NCBI GenBank assembly: GCA_914767715.1
Contig: OU612067.1
Location: forward strand, 3,472,001 to 3,536,000
Reading direction: 5' to 3'
Length of the DNA stretch: 64,000 bases
Source: Membranipora membranacea
Lineage: Eukaryota; Bryozoa; Gymnolaemata; Cheilostomatida; Membraniporidae
Each line of letters starts with the position of its first letter. Position 1 is the stretch's first letter. The translations under genes and the position numbers were made by a program. The notes beneath the pieces are model-generated. The model ran no database searches. It was not told the DNA's origin and saw nothing but the letters and a program-made list of their open reading frames with translations. Below, piece after piece: positions 59,774-64,000 of the stretch.

Positions 59774-60801
59774 ATGGGTCATGGAAATTGCTATGCTGAT
59801 GACACTGATAGCAGAGGCCAACCACACGTAGTGGTCGTCATAACACAGCCTGTAGAGACTCCACTGGTAGAAGATTAGCCACAGATGTGAAAGTGAAGGA
59901 TTCTTCTCAAACAAAGGACCCATCACATGTTAATCACATACTCACGACACGGCAGAGCCTTGAAGCACCACACTCAGTTATTCATCCAATACAAGATCGG
60001 CAGGAAGCAAAGAACCCTCCCTCAATACCTAAAGTGGAGGACCCTTATGATCCACCAATCTGTGTTTGGATACTCGCTGCCGTCTCAATGTTCTTCGCTT
60101 GCCTACCCTTTGGTATTATTGCCCTAGGGCTGATCCATTTGTCGCAGAGAGCTGGTCAAGATGGTTAGTGCCTTTATTAACAACTAATTGCCTGATGGGT
60201 GGAGTATCCAAATACAAAATCAAAGATCATTCGTGGTAAATCTCTGCCTAGTTAGCAGCAAGAATAATTAAAAGAAATTTCTTTATCAAACTCCCTGGTA
60301 CTGCGTCACATAACAGATTTGCTCTCCCATGAGCAAACGCCGAAAAGAGTCAATTTCAATGCCTCATGATGTGGCTTCTGGTAGTCCCAGGCGCTCAGGT
60401 TTGTGCTCATTTCGGACCTGATGATGTCAATCCTTGCTTCATAATGCCTGAACATTGAGAGTCACTACAGTTTTATTGCGCGTTAATACGTTGTCTGATT
60501 GTCTTCAAATTTTATTTAGAAAAGATTATCTTCACCTTCTACGCAGATCCCCTGAATATTGTTCCATTCTTTTTTACTTCATCTAGGTCACATCTGCAGA
60601 GCAAGATTATATTGGATATTTGCCATTTGCCTGTGTCTTGTTGGACTGTTGACTGTTCCAATGACAGTTTTATTACTTGTGTATCAGCCCACGGGCAATG
60701 AATACAACTACAAAAATGTTATGCACATTCAAAAACATGATGGCACATCAAATACTATTACTTCAGAATATCACTATATCTATGACTACACCTCAATTTA
60801 A
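59774..60801 (+). CDS. Diverged CD225/dispanin-like gene C, apparent frameshift
   Basis: Best model: ATG at 59774 gives MGHGNCYADDTDSRGQPHVV then VVITQPVETPLVED and a TAG (59876). A second frame from about 59880 to 60163 encodes the rest of a Pro-rich N-terminus and a first membrane segment (PPICVWILAAVSMFFACLPF then GIIALGLIHLS). A phase 1 donor at 60164 joins an exon 60587-60801 with a second membrane segment (ARLYWIFAICLCLVGLL) and a tail with several tyrosines. The two-membrane-segment plan, the phase 1 intron at the same place and the '.VVIMQQ'-like N-terminus agree with genes A and B. The two frames of the first exon are offset by one frame with no plausible intron between them. The gene is therefore either frameshifted, misassembled by one base, or starts in an upstream exon spliced near 59884. 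Confidence 0.5.
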
Positions 60802-61373
60802 AGGTGCAGAATTATCACATTACGATTACATTGAAGCTGATATAGATATATCACCATTGATTCTCGGACTTTGCATAGTCGCACCCACACTAATAATTTC
60901 ATCGAATAAACTTCCGTATATTTTTCAAACAGTTGCATTGCATCTATTTGCATTTAATAGAAGTGTCTGTTCATATGCTCCTATGGACAGAATTGTGGTC
61001 CATGGAAAAGAAAATTACCTTTGGGATTGGTGTAGCCAATTTTATATTTATATGATCCACCACCAACCTCTGCAAACTTGGAACGCAGAAATATGTATCT
61101 GAGAATTGGAGATGCCTGGCCTAAGGCACACTTTGTCATACATTACAGTCAAAGTTGTTTACTTTTTGTTTTGTCGGTTGTATAAATCTAGCTGTTTGAT
61201 TTGTTGTCGGAGCATGTATGTGTTATACTAATGACTAATAATGGCTAATAATGACTGATTATGATTGTGATGAGTTGCAGAATGCTAAAATGATCACTGG
61301 ACCTTAATTAGTGGTCACCTATTATGAGGACACAACAAAAATATCCAAATGGGTATTGGTAGATAGATACATA
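60802..61373. other. Intergenic, nothing recognised
   Basis: Probable 3' flank of gene C; a short TAATGACTAATAATGGC repeat occurs at about 61228-61262. Confidence 0.4.
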
Positions 61374-61750
61374 TTATATTGTGGGCATAATCAAGTCCTG
61401 AAAGTGTTTTAGAATTGTGCAATAGAGAAGTGTGAATAGGCTTATGCTGAGGGTGAAAGACTGCCAGGATTTTTGGTCACTACTGATAACATTGGCGGAG
61501 CCCTGGAAAGAGAATATCTCGTATGCACATGAGGAAAAAAATGACAGGATATGATGATTTGGTGGATTATCCACAGTGGAGGTCCTCTGCTGCTGCGGCT
61601 TTGCGGATAGGCCAGCCATCAAATTTATGGTTGAGTTGGGCGTCAGGCAGAGAAATAGAGTTATTGGGCAGCCATTGTTGCAGTGAAACGATGAAGAGTA
61701 GGCAGCATCCCAAAAGGTGCAACATCAATGAAACACTGAAAATATCAAAA
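61374..61750 (+). mobile_element. Decayed copy of the 32.2-kb retroelement
   Basis: Plus-strand frames recover a 'AEPWK.NISYAHE.K' block (about 61500-61540) matching MPWEENLSNAHDRK at the other copy. A later 'LSWASGREIEL' block matches the following part. Multiple stops; no full frame remains. Confidence 0.5.
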
Positions 61751-63345
61751 TGCACGGCGGGCTCAATGTGAAGGAATGAGATGCTCGTTCATATGGAGAT
61801 GGTGCTAGAAAAGGCCTCGAACAGCGCATATTATTATACACTTTTTATTTGGAAGCTACGAAGACCATTTTACCAGACCTGTGGTACGAAGAAATGCTGG
61901 AGTTTTTACACCTGTCCACAGTTTATGTATTTTTAACTTTACAGAGCAACTCGCCCTCTTTTTAAACATATTTTCAGAAATCAAGGTGGAACATCTTCTC
62001 GCTGCACACTATTTTCAGACTTAAAATATATAGGTCCCTAAAACATGCCAATCGCTTTTTCCCCTTTCTTATGACTCATTTTAATAATCTCCGATCTTAG
62101 TCATTTTTTTTCCCAACACTGTAAGCATTTACCTATCAACACCATGATATCGGATGCAACAATAAAATTAAACTTATAATCCTGGATTCCGGTAGGATGT
62201 TTTAGATAATGTAAAGAAGAAATTAGGTCAAGTTGGGAAGAAAAAGGAGGAATGAAGAGGAGAAAAAGGATAAATTGTAACTGTTCCTAGCTGAGGATCT
62301 GCAGGTCATCTGGAGTTATGCACACTACTGACTGGATGACTTATATCTGATTTCAGTAAAATTGTCTTTCTTTGTTGAGATTTGTTCAACTCTAATCTCA
62401 CAAACCCAGCGTGTGGCGATGGGACTTCATTGATAACATGTGCACATTTGAATCAAGAAATTTTTTCCTCATGGTTGCAAAAGCCCTGCATCAAGCGCAA
62501 CTTTCTTAAATATTCCACAGCCACCAGAGGCTATATAAGGGTTTCGCTTTTAAAAAACCTCCTGAACTGCACACCAGATTTTAAAGATAGACATTAAGAC
62601 AGATCCAGCATTAATAATAGAGACTCGGTAGTCCACCTACAGAGGTTTACTTGTGCGGGCGTAATATTATGGACAAAAGAATTTTTTATGTGACTTACTT
62701 GTACCAATTTTCTATGCTCAAATTTACATCCTATTATGATACCTTTTGTACTGATCAAATCTGGATGTGTTACACAAGAATGGGGTGTAAACGAAGAGTA
62801 ACTTCATCAGTCCATTAGTTTTTGTGTAAAGAAAATAAAGGATAACATTGCAAGACAATTTAACTATTATAGATTCTCGAGATTTTATTTATAAAGTTAA
62901 ATTTTGGCACCATTAAAATCATAAGGTCATGTTGAACCAAACATCTAAGTCATCTCTGATATAACTTCAGTGTTCAAAAACTAATTTATTGAGAGTTTTT
63001 GGCTAGAGCATTATTTACAGCATACAGAGTATGCCCTGACGAAGGAGGTTAGCTTATTATAAATTACAGACTGTTCATGTACAAGTACATGAATAAGTGA
63101 AATAGTTTTGACTGCACTTTAGATTTAGACCAAAAATCGGGGATTAGTTCTTTGGCAGGACCAGTATGATTTTGAAGGAGTGAGCAGACTAATCATCAGT
63201 CTTATTTGTATCTCATAAACTGACTGATATGACTGGCCAACGCTGATTGGCTCCTAGCAAACAACTGCTCCGTCAGCTATCGGGGGTCGAATCATGGAAG
63301 ACTGCATACCTACATTAGTACCTCTCAACTCAATCAGTCTCTAAA
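61751..63345. other. Intergenic, nothing recognised
   Basis: AT-rich sequence that includes the 3' flank of the carrier gene (minus strand). No exon or element supported. Confidence 0.4.
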
Positions 63346-63560
63346 TCACCTCTCGTGGTGTAACTGATGGCTACTGGAGGCAGATTTAGCAGTTTGAGAC
63401 GAAGACAGAGGAGTAAGGTTAGCACTGTAATGTTCTGGTATTGATGTATAATCTGTCGTATTTATATTGTCATGTTTCTTAAAGAACTGCTTCCCATATT
63501 CATAAGAGCTAATCATGATTGCACAAGCTGGAGCTACTTTTAGCACTCTCGGTCCAAGAC
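63346..63560 (-). CDS. Mitochondrial carrier, SLC25A39/40-like, last exon
   Basis: The final exon begins after an acceptor TTTATTTCAG (63561-63570 on the minus strand) and encodes [20 protein letters not shown] followed by EYGKQFFKK, then a Ser/Thr-rich tail ending at TGA (63346-63348). The P.R..K..PA.AI...YE..K block is the sixth membrane helix of SLC25 carriers, and '[15 protein letters not shown]' is the form seen in the SLC25A39/40 group, linked to mitochondrial glutathione import. The Ser-rich extension of about 35 residues is longer than I would expect. The earlier exons lie beyond the right edge of the window or were not recognised. Confidence 0.75.
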
Positions 63561-63657
63561 CTGAAATAAACAAAGAAAACAAAATATACCAGAAGTAGTG
63601 CCAATAATATAATATGAGTAAATGAGTATTCATCTGCAATCCCTTGTGAGATCAGAC

Positions 63658-63749
63658 CATAGAGTTATTTTATACTCTATCGATATATTTACTATATATA
63701 TATATATATAGTAAATATATATATACATATAGTATATAATAACTCTATG
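63658..63749. mobile_element. 92-bp MITE with perfect 8-bp target duplication
   Basis: Inverted ends CATAGAGTTATT / AATAACTCTATG enclose an AT-rich palindrome. GATCAGAC is repeated exactly on both sides (63650-63657 and 63750-63757). An 8-bp duplication fits hAT. It lies in the last intron of the carrier gene. Confidence 0.8.
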
Positions 63750-63757
63750 GATCAGAC

Positions 63758-64000
63758 CACCGATATCGTGTACTCAGTTTGATTAGATCTTCTAGGGAAA
63801 TCCAAGCTCAATTCGTATTGGGGAAAATCTTAATATGCCCGACTCAGAGTTACGCCTCTACGAACAAAAATAGGAATATACAGGTAAAACTGTAGACAGG
63901 CCAACATGACACAAGTATGAATTCGGCTGATTTAAAATATTCCATGATTGCAGCTGAAGGCGACTCCGTTGACCTTGTGTTGTCGCCTTCAAGAAGTGCA
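63758..64000. other. Window edge, carrier intron
   Basis: Presumed intron of the carrier gene. No further carrier exon could be recognised. Confidence 0.35.

Noticed and set aside
60677-61102. Plus-strand open frame overlapping dispanin C exon 2
   Set aside because: Overlaps the better supported exon in another frame; composition and lack of domain suggest a shadow.

Overview
This is AT-rich nuclear DNA from an animal, most likely a marine invertebrate; the exact phylum cannot be fixed from the sequence alone. The evidence is GT-AG introns, phase-1 symmetrical extracellular-domain exons, a type II Golgi-style sulfotransferase, CD225/dispanin membrane proteins and a mitochondrial carrier. The many decayed non-LTR retrotransposons (LINEs), miniature inverted-repeat elements (MITEs) and foldback elements point the same way. 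No bacterial operons, phage genes or CRISPR arrays were seen.

Layout. (1) 1-3.7 kb: intergenic, with one hAT-type MITE. (2) 4.0-18 kb: two carbohydrate-sulfotransferase genes of the CHST15-like type in a tail-to-tail pair. The minus-strand gene (17961 to 8557) reads through eight exons with consistent splice phases to 444 aa. The plus-strand copy (4039-6144) keeps only exons 1-4, has a stop at the end of exon 1 and has a LINE fragment just after exon 4. (3) 18-22 kb: LINE pieces and a 1-kb foldback element. (4) 23.0-30.3 kb, plus strand: a single-pass receptor gene with a signal-like first exon, two CUB-like exons, a sushi-like exon, a Thr/Pro/Ser stalk, a transmembrane exon and a tyrosine-rich tail; a decayed 2.4-kb LINE sits in one intron. 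(5) 30.6-44 kb: no gene recognised; MITEs, LINE remnants, a 22-bp minisatellite, a GC-rich module and a 2.5-kb foldback element. (6) 44.5-60.8 kb: three plus-strand CD225/dispanin-type genes. A and B are close duplicates; C is diverged and apparently frameshifted. LINEs, a second hAT-type MITE and degenerate tandem repeats lie between them. (7) 63.3-63.6 kb, minus strand: the last exon of an SLC25A39/40-like mitochondrial carrier whose remainder lies beyond the window.

How the genes relate. There is no pathway linking all of them. Two are local duplications (sulfotransferase pair, dispanin A/B) in which introns and 5' flanks are still alignable, so the duplications are fairly recent. The receptor is a plausible lineage-specific cell-surface protein. 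Most of the remaining DNA is transposon-derived, and several elements have target-site duplications that fix their ends to the base. Exon models were made by hand from splice signals, reading phase and paralogue comparison; nothing was run against a database.
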